Source of the DNA: Ceratothoa steindachneri
Taxonomy: Eukaryota; Arthropoda; Malacostraca; Isopoda; Cymothoidae
NCBI GenBank assembly: GCA_963969495.1
Contig: OZ018335.1
Location: forward strand, 82,318,354 to 82,382,353
Length of the DNA stretch: 64,000 nt
Direction: 5' to 3'
This document shows positions 42,241 through 55,293 of this stretch, one piece after another. The notes beneath the pieces were generated by a model. It searched no databases. It saw only the letters and a list, made by a program, of their open reading frames with translations, and was not told where the DNA came from. The position numbers were made by a program, and so were the translations under genes. The stretch's first letter is position 1. Each line of letters opens with the position of its first letter.

Positions 42241-43900
42241 AGATCAGCTGCGGATTCAGTGAGTATTGTTGGTGACTGAGGGAGGCGCCAGGCTCGCGCG
42301 TACAGGAAAATAATGCACAGTGCAGAGCCAGTGGCATACCCCTAGCATTAACATGTAAGCCCTTAATGGGTGATGTGTGCAAATCACTGGTCGCCAGGCG
42401 AAAGCCGGTATGGGGGATAAAGTCGAACTTCCGTAATACTCGCTCGGCTGCCAATGCATAAAACTCGCATCCTTAGTCGAGCTTCGAACGAGCATACAAC
42501 CAATAAAAAACTAAGGCAGTAGCCCAATCAGCGCCCTAGGCACTGAACGACACGGAACAAAAAATATCCATGTCACGGGTACATGAGACCGTAAGGCTGC
42601 GAATATAAACCTCCCAGTTGAGGCCTTGGTCAAATACAAGACCAAGGAAACGGTGCGAATCTACCAATTTCAGGCCAACCCCATTCACCTTGGTTAGAGG
42701 GGAGCCTTGGATGGCCGCAGAAGTGCACTATATTAGTTTTAGGCAGGAAAAAGCGAAGCCTGTACGCTTTGGCTAAACAAAAGACCCGGATCAATGGCTG
42801 TTGGAGTTGAGGCTCCAGCGTTGGCATCTGGACCACGCCAAAAGAGATCGAAAGGTCGTCCATGTAGAACGTAGTGAGAACATGTTCCAGCACCACCAAG
42901 GTGAAGGCAGTCTTGATCAGGGTAAATAGTGTGACACTCAGGACACTTAGTTCCCTGCATGACACCCTGTTCATGCTCCATTGCGCTGAAGAGGGCAAAG
43001 CCCACCCTTACGCGTAATAAACGATCTCCAAAAAATTGAGATATAAATATTTGGAGGCGTCCCCTCGCCCTCATTGTGTGGAGGTCTTCTTGATACCGTA
43101 TTGCCTTGCGGTATCAATGGATTCTTCAGATTTAAAAAACACCGTGGCGTAGTGCTGTCTACGAAGGAAGGCCTTCTTGAAGACGACGTATTACAATCGT
43201 AGCAGAGCAACCGAGGCGGAGTGGAACTTGCGGAAGCCGAACTCTGCAGAAGACTGGTGGCCTCCACTCTCCAGAGAAAATGCTAATCTAACATGTACCA
43301 ATTTCTCCATCAACTTGCACACGCATAAAACTAGAGAAATTGGGCAGAAACTGGCTGTGGTAGAGTGATATCTCCCCTGGTGCGAAAAGCGAGCACATTA
43401 GCGATTCAGGCAAGAGTTTGGGAGGATACCCTCTACCCAAATCCTGTTGTACAAATCAAATAAAAAGGCCATGTCTCACTCACCTAGGTGTTGAAACATA
43501 ACGTAAGGGACATCGTCCAGACTAGGGTAGGTGTCCGCGCACAAAACGAGAGCAGGATGAAACTAACTCAATGTACACCTGGCGTTGAATGGTTCACCGC
43601 TTCTGGAGGTAAAGTCAAGTCATAGGCTTCCGTGACATCACGACGCGCATGAAATCTTGGTAGAGCAGCATGCCGGCTAGAGAATGCGGAGAAAGCGGTT
43701 GCTAAAGACTCAGCCACGGACGCGGGGAAAGGGACTGACAGACCTTGGCCCACATTCTTTTGACTCTGTTTCACACCTCAAACTGGGCGTACTTCGCAAC
43801 ATACCACAACCTAGCCCTAGCTCGGCGAAATTAAACCGACATTGAAATGGTTGGGGCGGCGCTTATAGCGCATATACGCATAACGCTTCTGTTTGAAGGC
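42241..43900 (-). pseudogene. LINE B reverse transcriptase remnant
   Basis: The active-site motif is FYMDDLSISF at about 42840-42870, with both Asp residues kept. Just upstream in the protein, LSVLSVTLFTLIKTAFT is the 'QGsvLSvtLF..ai' motif. Other frames hold YGI and DRLLRVRVG pieces from between motifs A and B. Downstream, ERVLRKFDFIPHTGFRL and LHTSPIKGLHVNARGMPL belong to the thumb region. At least three frame changes are needed to follow it. Confidence 0.7.
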
Positions 43901-44020
43901 TATCTTACACTCAGCTGACCAACATGAAATCAGTCAGCGTGTAAAACGGCCAGACGTTTTAGGAATACTAGTTAGTTCCCATGTCGATGAGGTTGCCGGA
44001 AAAGAACTCAACGGCTTCAT

Positions 44021-44600
44021 TCACCGAATTATACTCCTCGAGTGAGACAGAGAAATGTCATTTCCTGATATGCGGAGCAACGCACCTGCGCCAAGCACCA
44101 ACCACCGGGGCGGGCTGTTGGGCACCAGCTTCCAAGCAAATGATATATGGATGGGAAAGTGATCACTACTTTGGAGATCATTTACTAACCCCGACCCAAA
44201 ATAAGGATGTGCATCCGGATAGCACAGCGATAGATAAAAATAGGAAAATGAACCGGTTATCGGTAAGTGATGCGTAAACTCATCCATATTTACGAGCCCT
44301 ATCTCCAGCTCGTCCATCAGGTCGGCAAGGACTTCATCCCTTGGATTGATCGAATAGTCTGTCCAGATGGGGTGTCTCACGTTAAAGTCCGGGCCAAGAG
44401 AAAGGGGCTCAGTAACCGTGCCACGGCGCGGCAGAAGTCCACCACATCGAAGTCGGCTGACGATGACATGTACGCACAAATAACAGTATACCTTCTATCC
44501 AGGTGCAGCTGCACAGCTACTGTCCAACAGGAGGTATCTGAAGCAAAGAGAAGAACGGAGACATCATGTTGGGTGTAAATGGTGCATCCTCCAGCCCTGC
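44021..44600 (-). pseudogene. LINE B AP endonuclease domain
   Basis: The 152-codon frame 44479-44021 has GPDFNVRHPIWTDY (family GDFNahhp.WG), DEVLADLMDELEIGLVN, GSFSYFYLSLC (family 'S.iDLtl') and LQSSDHFPIHI, which contains the catalytic SDH. The N-terminal motifs are not recognisable. Confidence 0.7.
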
Positions 44601-45118
44601 CCCCATCCCGTGTTGGTGGGGTTAAAAACCTTTATACCGAGGGAGGGTGCACAGGGGGCACGCGCCAAGCATGGTCTCCTGCAAAACGAGTCCGCAGCAA
44701 TTCAATTGAAGGAATATTCCTCAGGCCTAGATAGGAGGAGATATGGGGTTCCTCTTCGAAGAGAAGAGCATCATAGGAATGCCCGTACGCTTCCCGGAGG
44801 CATAGCTTTGGGCACCTTTGCCCGGATAATGCGCTAAAGGGACTCTGGCCTTCGATGACGTTTCAGAGGAGACTGAGCACACCATGAGAGTCTTTTCGTC
44901 TCTCTGCCTTGAAACCTTTAGCAAGGGGGGTGGGTTTGGAGCGGGAGTACTTCTTTTGGAGAATCCACCACCTTCGAGTCCCCCATCATTGCACTCGATG
45001 TGGGCGTAGGAGCCGAAACTCCTTTAGTGCTCTCCTCTTTTCGGGAGGCAGTTTTAGGAACACCGAAAGATGGCCTCACTACAAACTTCAGAGTTGTTAC
45101 TTCCTGTCAGTCTAACAC

Positions 45119-46009
45119 CTAGGTGGAAGCGTGCGGCCATTTCGCCTTAGGGGAAATGGTCACACTGGGGAAAGGAGAGGGAGCCCTAGTTTTAGCCGGT
45201 GCTAAATGTGAACGACTTATGCCACCAGCTCTAAGAGTGAAGCGCCTGGAGTGCGTAGAACCCACAGAAGGGTTCCACATGGGCGTGGAAATGACCGTGC
45301 TCATAAGCCTGGATGTGCCACGAGCAAAGTGTGTCATTTTTAATATTGAAGCATAGGACGTCTCAGGCAGTGCCAGGTGCGCCAGGATTAATTCCTTAGC
45401 CTCGTGAAATGAGGGACGATTCTCGGCCAAAATGGCCATGTTTTCCTTCTCAAGAAGATACGCAGCACATTGATTCGAAGAAGCAAGGTGCGCCTCTCCT
45501 GAATTGACACACTTGGCCACACACGATTTGGACTTATCGTCTGCGGCCTTGAAGCAACCTGCACAGACTTCGGGTAACCGAATGTATACAGGAGCGATTC
45601 GAATGGCCGAAGCGGTGGCAGTAGTAGAATCTACGCTTTGGTGGCATGAATGGCTTCATGCGGTAGCGATACCAACTGGCACACACTGACTCAGGGAGCT
45701 TGTCTTTTCAAACGTGAAGAAGAGTTTAGGGCTGAGTCTCGTGTCCTCTCCCTGTTTTTTCACCACACGTTCGAATTTGACCTCTCTATTGTTACCAAGC
45801 TCTAAGATGACGTCTTCTATTGAGTAGTCCAAGAAGTTCCTCGTAAAACACAATCCTTTCACCAAGTTTATGGTAGAGCACAGCGTAACACTCACCGGCG
45901 TGCCATAAAGTGTCCGAAGGTCACGAATTATGGCCGCTTCGCAGGGATTTGACGTATTCGCTAGAGGGCTCCCGTCCGAGAAACGGGTCACAAATGGTTT
46001 TGCCACCAT
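45119..46009 (-). pseudogene. LINE B ORF1 (Gag-like, zinc knuckle) remnant
   Basis: The first frame, 46009-45656, has LTLYGTP-like FTRNFLDYSIEDVILEL and KLFFTFEKTSSLSQCV, matching the I-element ORF1 region before the zinc knuckles. After stops, the frame from 45520 reads CVNSGEAHLASSNQCAAYL, the second knuckle (family 'CvnCge.H.a....C'), with the second Cys replaced by Ser. The first knuckle is blurred (CAGCF...). The Ser/Pro-rich remainder is typical of the tail. Confidence 0.65.
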
Positions 46010-46010
46010 C

Positions 46011-49000
46011 TTTGCCCTACACGACCCTTAAAATGCTTTTATAAGTGCTAGTTCCCGGGTACAAATATCAGGGTGTTGTATTCAACTAACTAGACGGCAT
46101 GATTCAACAACCCTTTAGTGGTCTTCCGAAGTACTTGACTTCGCCGAGCTAAAGGGGGTGGTACACGATCCTAATTACCAATCTTGCCCGCTACTCCACT
46201 TTCTGTGTATCATGAAGAAAAGTTACTTCTTTGCATCACACTGTTAATATATTATCCCATTTATTATTACTTTTAAGTAAATAGGGGTCTGTCCAACCAT
46301 TTATTTCTCTTTTATAATGCTTGAGTATTTTTGGTTATTCCTGTTATTGGAGTTAATGTTTCTTTATTTTTGTGTTTGTACCCAAGTTGGTTCAGGCAAG
46401 TATAATTAGGAAAGAGCATCATAAGAGGCAATTAAAGTTTTAAAAAAATATACCCTTTGCCCTTGGCTCCGGGGATCTTTTAACCCATTGTGTTTGATTT
46501 GAGATGGCTGTTGCTTGATATTTTACTCCATCTTTCATCACAGGTTGTCTACCTTATAAAAGAGTTGATTCTCTTGACTGAATATTTGTAAATATTAAGA
46601 ATAATACTCAGGTCAAAGAGTATGTATTGATCTTCCTAATAAAAAATTTAAATGTAAAAGCAGATTTCGACAAAATAAAAACGAGTAAAGTTGGAGTATG
46701 AAGAAAGTATAGGAGACAAATATTATGATCTGTTAAACCATTTTCCAATATACAAAGCAAAAAGGAAAGAACAATGACGCGAAGAGATGACATCACATAT
46801 CGAGAAATAATATTAATAAAAAACTTTGACTTGACGCCTTTGCATATTACAATGACAGGAGGAACATTTGACCTATCTTTGATTTTTTGCTTGCAATTTA
46901 AGATATTTATTTATTTGAAATGTGGAAACACCATTTCATTGGAATCTCTAATTGGTGAGTAACGTAAAACGAGTAGAGCTGGATATTAAATTATTAAATT
47001 GCCTTAATTACGGGGAACTAACATATTTCTTTTTATTTTAATTTTTATTAGAATTAGAATTTAATTTAGAGATAACTTGAATTTGAAAAGGATAATTAAG
47101 GGTAATTAAGAAATAGTATGCCGCAGACACTTTCTTTAATCTCAAATAATAGGTTTAAACAGCTCAATTTAATCAACAATGATGAGGTCCGTATATAAAT
47201 CACGAGACAAACGAAATAATTGCCTGAGGAAAATGTTGTGAAGAGATAAGAGTAATATGTATTTTGAAAAAATATGGGTGATTTCTGACTTTGATACAAT
47301 ATATGGTAAGGAAAATACAAGATCAAAGAAAGTTTGGGGAATAAATAAAAAGTAAAAATCGTCTTTTTTTCTTAAGTCCTCCACTAAAATATTTTCCTAA
47401 ACAGAATATAAAACAAGACTTTTAGAATGAAAATATTTGCAAGTTTAAGGTGGGGTTATTTGCGCATTAGTTTTGTCAGTGGAAAATATGTTCAAATTTA
47501 AAATTTGAGAAGAGGCAGAGTCACCTCAATACCTGCACTTTTTAATATTAGCACCTTGTGAGAGTGCGTCTGCATCAAATGAGCAAGAGAGTGAAGTTGA
47601 TGAGTTCAGATTTCCTTCAATTGCATCTGAGAAGAGAAAGATGATTTTTTTGTCATCCTCAAAATATCTAAATAGTCTCTCGGTCATTTATTCCTACGAA
47701 GTTTGGTTATCCTGAAACTGACAGAAGTCACTTCATGTTAATTAAGTTTAAGACGATTTATTAAATTTAGAAAAAAAGAATATAAACCTTTATCTAGATG
47801 AATCGGTGAGATGTATAAGGTTTAATAATAAATACATTAGAGCCAAATATGTAAGTAGTAGCCTCCAAAATAGTGCTTTAGCTTTCCTATCTAATAGTCT
47901 GACAGACCAAGAAGCAGTACAAGAAAAACCTTACACCAAGATCAAAACCCTTTAACTAGTGTTCTCGCATTAAAGGATTCAATGACTTTTTTTTATTTTA
48001 GGCGATAGATAGAGACCGTGGTAAGCTTCGGAGTAGAGAGGAATTCGCTTGACCGAGGATTGAGATTACGTAGACTGGGCTGAAAGGATCAGTATGGATT
48101 AACTGTTGCAAGGAAGTCACAAACGGAGAAATCTCGGACGCTTTATTAGGGCGTAGAACTCGGATAAATTCGGCATAAAAATAATTCCAGATGTGCGTGT
48201 AGTGTGTTCAGCTGGGCCTATTATTGAGTGACGTGGCGTTTTTCTGACTACCTGGCTCCTTTTGACTCCTAATTGAATGTTTTCCTACTCCTTTCTCAAT
48301 CGTTCTGTCTCTTTTTCTGACTCTTTCCGACTGACTGACCGACCCTGAGTGTGTGAGTTTGGAGATATATATATGTGTCGGAAACAGTGGGCGTGATTTA
48401 TTATTATCTAATGATCTTGTTTGGATGGAGCCTATTCCACTCCCTCTTAATTTGTGTCAATGGAGATGGAGATTTATTTTTGCCCTAAATACCAAAGATG
48501 CGTCTTTGAGTTTCACAGTCTTTCGTTAGTAAATAATGGTTATGGGAACCACTTTTGTATGTGTATGTACCTGTGCATAGGTTTGCAGCTGTGTGAACGT
48601 CTCGAATTCATTTTTCTCGCCTCGAGCAAAATACATATATTATTCTTTTCATGTTTTCTTAACACATGTGCATTTACTATAAGTGTTTCTCTGTATTCTA
48701 GATAGGTTAATTATTACTACATGGTATAAAATTTGTGTGATTAATACTTATGGCCGTTTTCAGGATTTCATATTTCCAACAGGGTGCTCATTTATGAGGT
48801 TTCTCGCTGGGCCTACTTTACCTTACAATTCAGACTCGCTACAACCCCCCTTCGGCCGACATACCACTCTGATGCCAATCCTTCCACAGATAACCCATCT
48901 GGCAAAGTTTCCACGTACTGCACTGCCTACCGCATAATTTTCGTCTCATGGCAACACACCCAAACTAGCCTCATCTCAAACCAAAATGCTAAAATGGAAC

Positions 49001-49985
49001 TTTTCCAAATCATAAGAATTGCTTTCGTTGTTTACCTCTCTTTGCCTATGATGTCTACTTTTATAAACTTAAACAGATTTAATTATTTACGTCTTTCAAC
49101 ATAATCTGAATCTGAGATATTCATAATAATTACTTTGTTATCGTTAAAAGAACTAGCAAGCCTCATGAGGATTGATATCAAGATTGATATAGGGGAAGGT
49201 GATTAAACAGGCTAAGTATTTCAAACTCTAATCGCTAACTAAACTTACAATAAATTGTGAATGTTTACCAAATTAGATATTGTTATAAGATCATTAATTA
49301 AACATAAAATGTTTACATAATAAATTAGGGTCGAAAACGGAGTTGGGAATTCGATTGAAGGTTAAAGTTCGCACAGAAAGAATCATATGAATAAAAAGAG
49401 GTCATAGATCGGTAAGAGGATATTAATTTACCTCGCAGCTAACCTCTTTTAGATATAATATACCTCCATCATAATTGTATTTGTACATGCCGAAAATGTA
49501 CCAGAGTACTTTAATAGTTTTTACCAGTACGGCCTTCTGTTTTACCCCTAGAGACAAAATATAATATTTGAAAGAGTTCTTCGCATTAGAAAACACTTAC
49601 CAATTTATGGCAATTTAGCTACAGCCGTCGCTAAATGTTTTTCGACACCTCAGGTGTTTGAGGAAATTAGATAAATGCAGGCGCGTAAAATTATTAGTTT
49701 CATATCAATATGAATGTAACAGTGAAATAAGATTTAATAAATTGCAATAAGTTATATATCCCCCAAACAATCAACATGAGTTAATAAAATTCGACAAACC
49801 TTTAATATACAGCAAATATAACTGATAAGTAGATTAACCCCTGTGGAAATTCCAGCAACATCAAACTAATACCAAAATTCAGACATGTCTCGAGATCCCC
49901 TTGTCAGTGATGAAGGCAATTATTCTTCGAGTCATGCTTTCCCCGAGTGTGAAACCTCTAATGAGTATTAACTGGACCGGTTTTC
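46011..49985. other. Unassigned AT-rich DNA
   Basis: The first 200 bases may be the 5' untranslated part of LINE B. Beyond that no gene or repeat family is recognised. Open frames at 46774-46962, 48454-48705 and 48784-49104 have no domain. It may be intronic with respect to the cadherin gene. Confidence 0.45.
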
Positions 49986-50660
49986 GGTGATGAAAGCCTT
50001 TAGTCACTCATTGCACGAAAGGAGATGACGCCTTATGGCCTATTTAAGGTCCATCCAAAGGTTTTCCAGTGAATTTATATCCGGAAAATAAGGTATTATT
50101 GTTCTGGAAAAACTTCATGGATGGCACAGACATGTGACATGTTACATTGTCTTCCTGAAAAGTTACATTTCATTCATTTCCTGAGATTTCAACGGCTGAG
50201 GGCAGCATGTAATTTCTCATGACAGAGTATTAATTCTCTGACTTAATGGTGCCATCAAGAACGGTGAGAGGTCTGAGCCCTAAATTTTAAATGCATTACC
50301 ATACCATTACAGAGCGGCCACCATGCTTTACTGACCTAACCTGTTGATGATTGTAACCTTGCTTTGGATCGAAAACAATTGAATCATAGACTAATTGGAC
50401 CATAAGACACGTCCCCTCTGACGCTTGGCCCAGTTGCGTTGAGGACGTGCTTAAGCTAGTCGACTTTGCTTCTGCTGAAGGTTCATCCCCTGCTTCTTGC
50501 CGGTGATCATAATTTCAGGCATTGTCTAGGCAGTCCGCGACGTACTGTTCTGACCGATGCATTAAATTGGCCGTACTCTGTCCATTCATATTGCAGCCGG
50601 GCTCTGGGTTTGTCATGAGCCTGATGACTCGTGTAACGAGGAAACTTCTGGTTACGTTAA
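49986..50660 (-). pseudogene. Tc1 transposase remnant
   Basis: Minus strand. Recognisable pieces are SVKHGGRSVMVW (the segment between the first and second catalytic Asp), PLTVLDGTIKSEN, MRNYMLPSAVEISGNE and NVTFQEDNVTCHMSV, where the family has FqqDnapcHts, so the second Asp is kept. Further upstream, FDPKQGYNHQQVR corresponds to the region after the first Asp. Stops and frameshifts are present, and the Glu of the triad was not found. Confidence 0.65.
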
Positions 50661-50682
50661 GTAGTGAAAATGGATTGTCAGT

Positions 50683-52530
50683 GTGAAATACTTAGAGATC
50701 CCCAGGCGACTCATGATTGCTTTCAAATTACTTAATTCTAACAAAAATATCATCTTTACAAAATCGGACAAAATAAACCAAATCGTGGTGTTAGACAAAA
50801 GTTCTTACACTGAAAAATTACAGGGTTTACTCAATGATATGAACATTTATGAGAATTTATCTTCCAACCCATTGAAAAATAAAACAGAGATCTTCAAAAA
50901 AACTCTAACAAAATTGCTCAAACGATCCAACCCAGACCTTCTTCATCGTTTTAAAGCTACCAACCCATCACTTCCCCCTTATGTATAGTGTGCCAAACAC
51001 CTACAAAAAGAGGAACGCCAATCCGATCTATTATATAGTGTATCAACTCTCATGCATACAAACTCTCGAAGTGGTTAACCCCCCTTCTTGCTAACGCTGT
51101 TAGATTGACCTCTCCTTCACACATAATCCATCTTTGATGTTGACAGCCTGTTCACTAATGTCCAAGTTAACGAAGTTCTTGTTGTTCTATCTAATGTATT
51201 AGATAATCAAAAATTAAACCTCCCTCTAGGCAAAAATAAAATTAAAAATTTTGTTAAACTTTTTGTTACTGACAATGTATTTATCACCTATGGGTTTTAA
51301 CCGTCAAAAATATGGTCTTAGCATGGGTAATCTTTTATTGCCCGTATTATGTAACCGTTTTATGGAGCATTTTGAAGTATCATTACTCCCTTCTGTGATT
51401 CCCCATCATAATTTTGTATGGTATAGGTATGTAGATAATGTCATATCGATTTGGCTTATAAATAGTTTAAACTTATTTGACAATTTCCTTAAGAGTTACC
51501 GACCTCCATCCCCCTATCAGTTTTAAACTAGAATGGGAAAATATAATTGTATATCCTTTCTCGATTTAAAAATTGTTAGAATCAAAATTAGCTTCACTGT
51601 GTACCAAAATCCAACCCATTCTAACTCTTATATCCATTTCTTTTTTTCATCATGATATTAATATTAAGCGAGCCGTTGCATTAGGTATGTTTTTGAGAGC
51701 ACTTAGGATATGTGACCCTTGCTCTCTAGAAGACGAGATCACATATATAACCTGCAGTTTCATTGAATTAAATTATCCCCTCCACGTGATCAATGAAAGT
51801 TTATTTAAAGCAAAATCTATTCATTACCATCCCAAGAATAAAAATAAATTTAGTAATACGAAGTGTATATTCCTCCTTTTTTCTCCTCTCCTTAAAGGAG
51901 TGAACAAAGTTATTTTCCCAGGCCTAACCACATTTAAATACCCTTTTTATATCCCTAAATCTTTCCAATCGACCAAGCCCGTGGATCAGCCAAATGAAGC
52001 AGGTGTATATTTAATCCTGTGTGGCTCTACAAACTGTCCCTCATTTTAAATAGGAGAGAGCGGAAGAACCTTAACAAAACGAATTTATGAACACAAAGGT
52101 GATGTCAGACGAGGTAGTACCACATCCAGTATTTTTAATCATATTAGCAATTTCAACCCCTAAATTAACTATTCAAAGGCACAAATCATATATAATAGTA
52201 AAAATTTACGTAAAAGAAAAATAGTAGAATCCATATTAATAGGAGAAATTCCAATTTTTAATTTAACCTTATCGTAAACAGCTTAGTCAACGATCCTAGA
52301 CCTACACCCCCTGATTAATGACATTTTACACCCGTTTTGTGTTTCTTTGTGTTTTTTTCCTTTTGTTTTTCTGATCTGTACACTATTTATAGACTTTTGT
52401 AAAAGTTGCATTCTCAGTATACGACTGAAGAGGGTATGATGAACTACATACTGAAACTAGTCTCGTAAATTAAACTTTTAGTTCCTATACAGTGGTTCCA
52501 CTATCATATAGCATAACTCACTATTGAGTT
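50683..52530 (+). pseudogene. Penelope-like element: RT plus GIY-YIG endonuclease
   Basis: A Penelope-like retroelement. The first frame, 50683-50988, holds KSDKINQIVVLDKSSYTEKL (family 'ADKg..vVvmdk..Y') and ends at TAG. In other frames follow FDVDSLFTNVQVNEVL (motif A) and, from 51251, KYGLSMGNLLLPVLCNRFME and WYRYVDNVISIW, where the active site YVDD reads YVDN. The last frame, from 51573, leads to GVYLILCGSTNCPSF, stop, IGESGRTLTKRIYEHKGDV. This is the GIY-YIG nuclease with the Tyr of YIG replaced by TAA. A 3' tail with CTGAAGAGGG and a final short T-rich end runs to about 52530. Confidence 0.8.
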
Positions 52531-52540
52531 CTTTTACTTA

Positions 52541-53340
<800 letters not shown>

Positions 53341-53341
53341 A

Positions 53342-53403
<62 letters not shown>
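53342..53403. repeat. (TA)n microsatellite
   Basis: About 29 TA units between the mariner derivative and the hairpin element. Confidence 0.95.
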
Positions 53404-53407
<4 letters not shown>

Positions 53408-53435
53408 TTAAAGTAGCACGAGAGAATGATGAAAA

Positions 53436-53781
53436 TGAATTCATTAAACTACATTGAAAGAGAAAATTGAATAATTTTTCCTTGCAGTAATATTTTCATT
53501 ACCTTTTTTCGAAAAAATCCGTGCAGGGAAGCGATTCGAACCAGACACACTGAGGCAGCGAGCACCGCTTTGATCACAGTTAAAAGTATGCCGTTAGTAC
53601 ACTACGATACGCAGAGAACCAAAAAATTCTCTGAATAGAATAGCTTTTAAGGAACACTTTCGCAAGCTCGAGCGGGGACTATGAAAGAAATAGAAAATTA
53701 ATTGGGAATTTGAAAAAAGGTATTAAAAATATTACTGCAAGGAAAATTATTCCGTTTTCTCTTTCAATGTGGTTTAATAAA

Positions 53782-53785
<4 letters not shown>
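53436..53785. mobile_element. MITE-like element with ~75-bp inverted repeats
   Basis: Inverted repeats 53436-53510 and 53711-53785 share ACATTGAAAGAGAAAA and TTTTCCTTGCAGTAATATTT with a handful of mismatches. The interior of about 200 bases is not protein coding. On the minus strand it contains GGTTCGAATC (near 53535-53545) and TAGTGTACTAACGG (near 53600), which look like the B and A boxes of a tRNA-type pol III promoter. I could not fold a proper tRNA. It is flanked by (TA)n on both sides. Confidence 0.7.

Positions 53786-53825
<40 letters not shown>
53785..53825. repeat. (TA)n microsatellite
   Basis: About 20 TA units directly after the right repeat of the MITE-like element. Confidence 0.95.
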
Positions 53826-53828
<3 letters not shown>

Positions 53829-55079
53829 TACCGTGCTTCTTGGTTTTAAAATTATTCTGACTTCTATAAAGTTTTATTTACTGCTTTTATTAGGATTTCC
53901 ATCAGTTACTTATGTAAAAACATTTTTATTTTCTACTTGTAATATGTTTCCTTGGTAACCTAGACTAAATCAAAATCAAAATGTTTTCATGCAAAACCAA
54001 ACGTAATATTTTGATGTGATTCTTCAGATAATTTGCTGTCTTCGCCTTCAGTCAATTATAATTTTAATCCTAACGAAAAAAACTAGCACAAAATCAATAA
54101 CAAATTAAGCTACTTTCTTTTCTGTGCATAAATGTTAACAACCGAACTTTGCTAGAATATTTGGCACAAACCTTTTTCATTGTATCTATAAAGTGTCTAT
54201 CAGGATTTCGAAATTATTAATTTAAAATTATTGAGAAAGAATTTCAAGTAGGATAAATCTTAATATTTTAAAAGAAAAGAGAATTTTCCTATATTTAAAA
54301 TGTCTAGAAAACATATAATGTGGGAGAGAAAAATGGAATAGCAATTCTCCATCGAACTAAAGCATTCCAATAATTTAAACTTTGCAGTTAGAAAAAGTGC
54401 ATCGAAAGAAAACAATTATAAACTTAGAGGTTCTTAGTAACGAACTCCAAGAGAGTTACTGTGCCTTTCTCACCTACGCGCATAAAAAAAAGAGTTCAAC
54501 TATGGAAATTATTCTACAAAATAGTTCACATTCTTTTCGGAGTTTTGTTGCCAAACAGTTGAAAGTTTAGCTATTACGCTTCAATACTTTTCAATGGCTT
54601 CGAACCTAAATATCCTCTTAGTTTGTCTACGATTCCATATTTTTTAGATAAGCTTTCATGGCAAATTTGAATTTTTGATGAAAGGTTGAAACCTAAACTA
54701 TGACTAATCCGTTTATCTCAGTAAACAGTCAATGTTTGGTTTTGAATTGTCTTGCAGAAACCCAACTCATTTTGAGTTGACCTGCGACAATCAGCTTTTC
54801 AAAAATCCTTTTCTAAGGACGCACTAGAATAAAAACTAGAACAAGATCAAGAGGCATAGATAAACTTTTATTTTCTCTTGTAAAATAATTGAAACGGATT
54901 AAAACATTTTTGTAAGTTAAACTCCATTATTTCCATTTATAAACGTGGGTAAGAATAAACAAATGAACTTTATTGGAAACTTGGTAAGTGCTTCTACGAG
55001 AGTACGACCTGAACTCAGAAGGAACAAAAACATAAAAGGAAAAAATCGGCTCACCATCGATTCTCTTCTCGTCTTTCAG
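53826..55079 (+). other. Probable cadherin intron upstream of the exon
   Basis: A+T-rich DNA with no element recognised. It ends in a good 3' splice site, CTTCTCGTCTTTCAG (55065-55079), so at least its distal part is intron of the cadherin gene on the plus strand. Confidence 0.55.
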
Positions 55080-55293
55080 CTGGACGTGACTGACGTCAAT
55101 GACAACCCTCCATTCTTACTACCCAATTCAGTACATAAGATTCCGGAGGGACACCCACCCAGTACTGTGGGAAATTTTTATTTGGGAGACGCAGACGACT
55201 GGAGTCTTGGACATGGGCCCCCATTTATCGTTTACATGGATCCAAATGCACTAGAGAGCATCAAGCGATCAGTGGAGATCGAATTCCATCCAG
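55080..55293 (+). CDS. Cadherin, one internal exon
   Basis: A 214-bp exon bounded by a pyrimidine tract plus AG (55078-55079) and by CAG|GTAAG (donor at 55294). It starts in phase 0 and ends after the first base of a codon. It encodes LDVTDVNDNPPFLLPNSV, then KIPEGHPPSTVGNFYLGDAD, and after that DDWSLGHGPPFIVYMD and a Glu-rich end. DVNDNPP is the calcium-binding linker between two cadherin repeats, and 'iPE..pp.tvg...l.DaDdw' is the opening of the next repeat. The DDW pattern resembles the last extracellular repeats of invertebrate classical (DE/N type) cadherins. The protein would be a membrane adhesion receptor. No other exon was found in the window, so the gene extends outside or has very long introns. 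Confidence 0.85.

Larger units (their letters stand above)
41582..46010 (-). mobile_element. I-like LINE (LINE B), ORF1 to RNase H, decayed
   Basis: A 4.4-kb minus-strand non-LTR retrotransposon holding ORF1, AP endonuclease, reverse transcriptase and a C-terminal RNase H in the order of the I group. The block is clearly richer in G+C than its surroundings. All four parts carry frameshifts or stops. The 5' untranslated part may extend to about 46200. Confidence 0.8.

Noticed and set aside
53521..53610. tRNA gene on the minus strand
   Set aside because: B-box and A-box-like sequences are present, but neither the T stem nor the anticodon stem pairs, so it is at best a tRNA-derived promoter.
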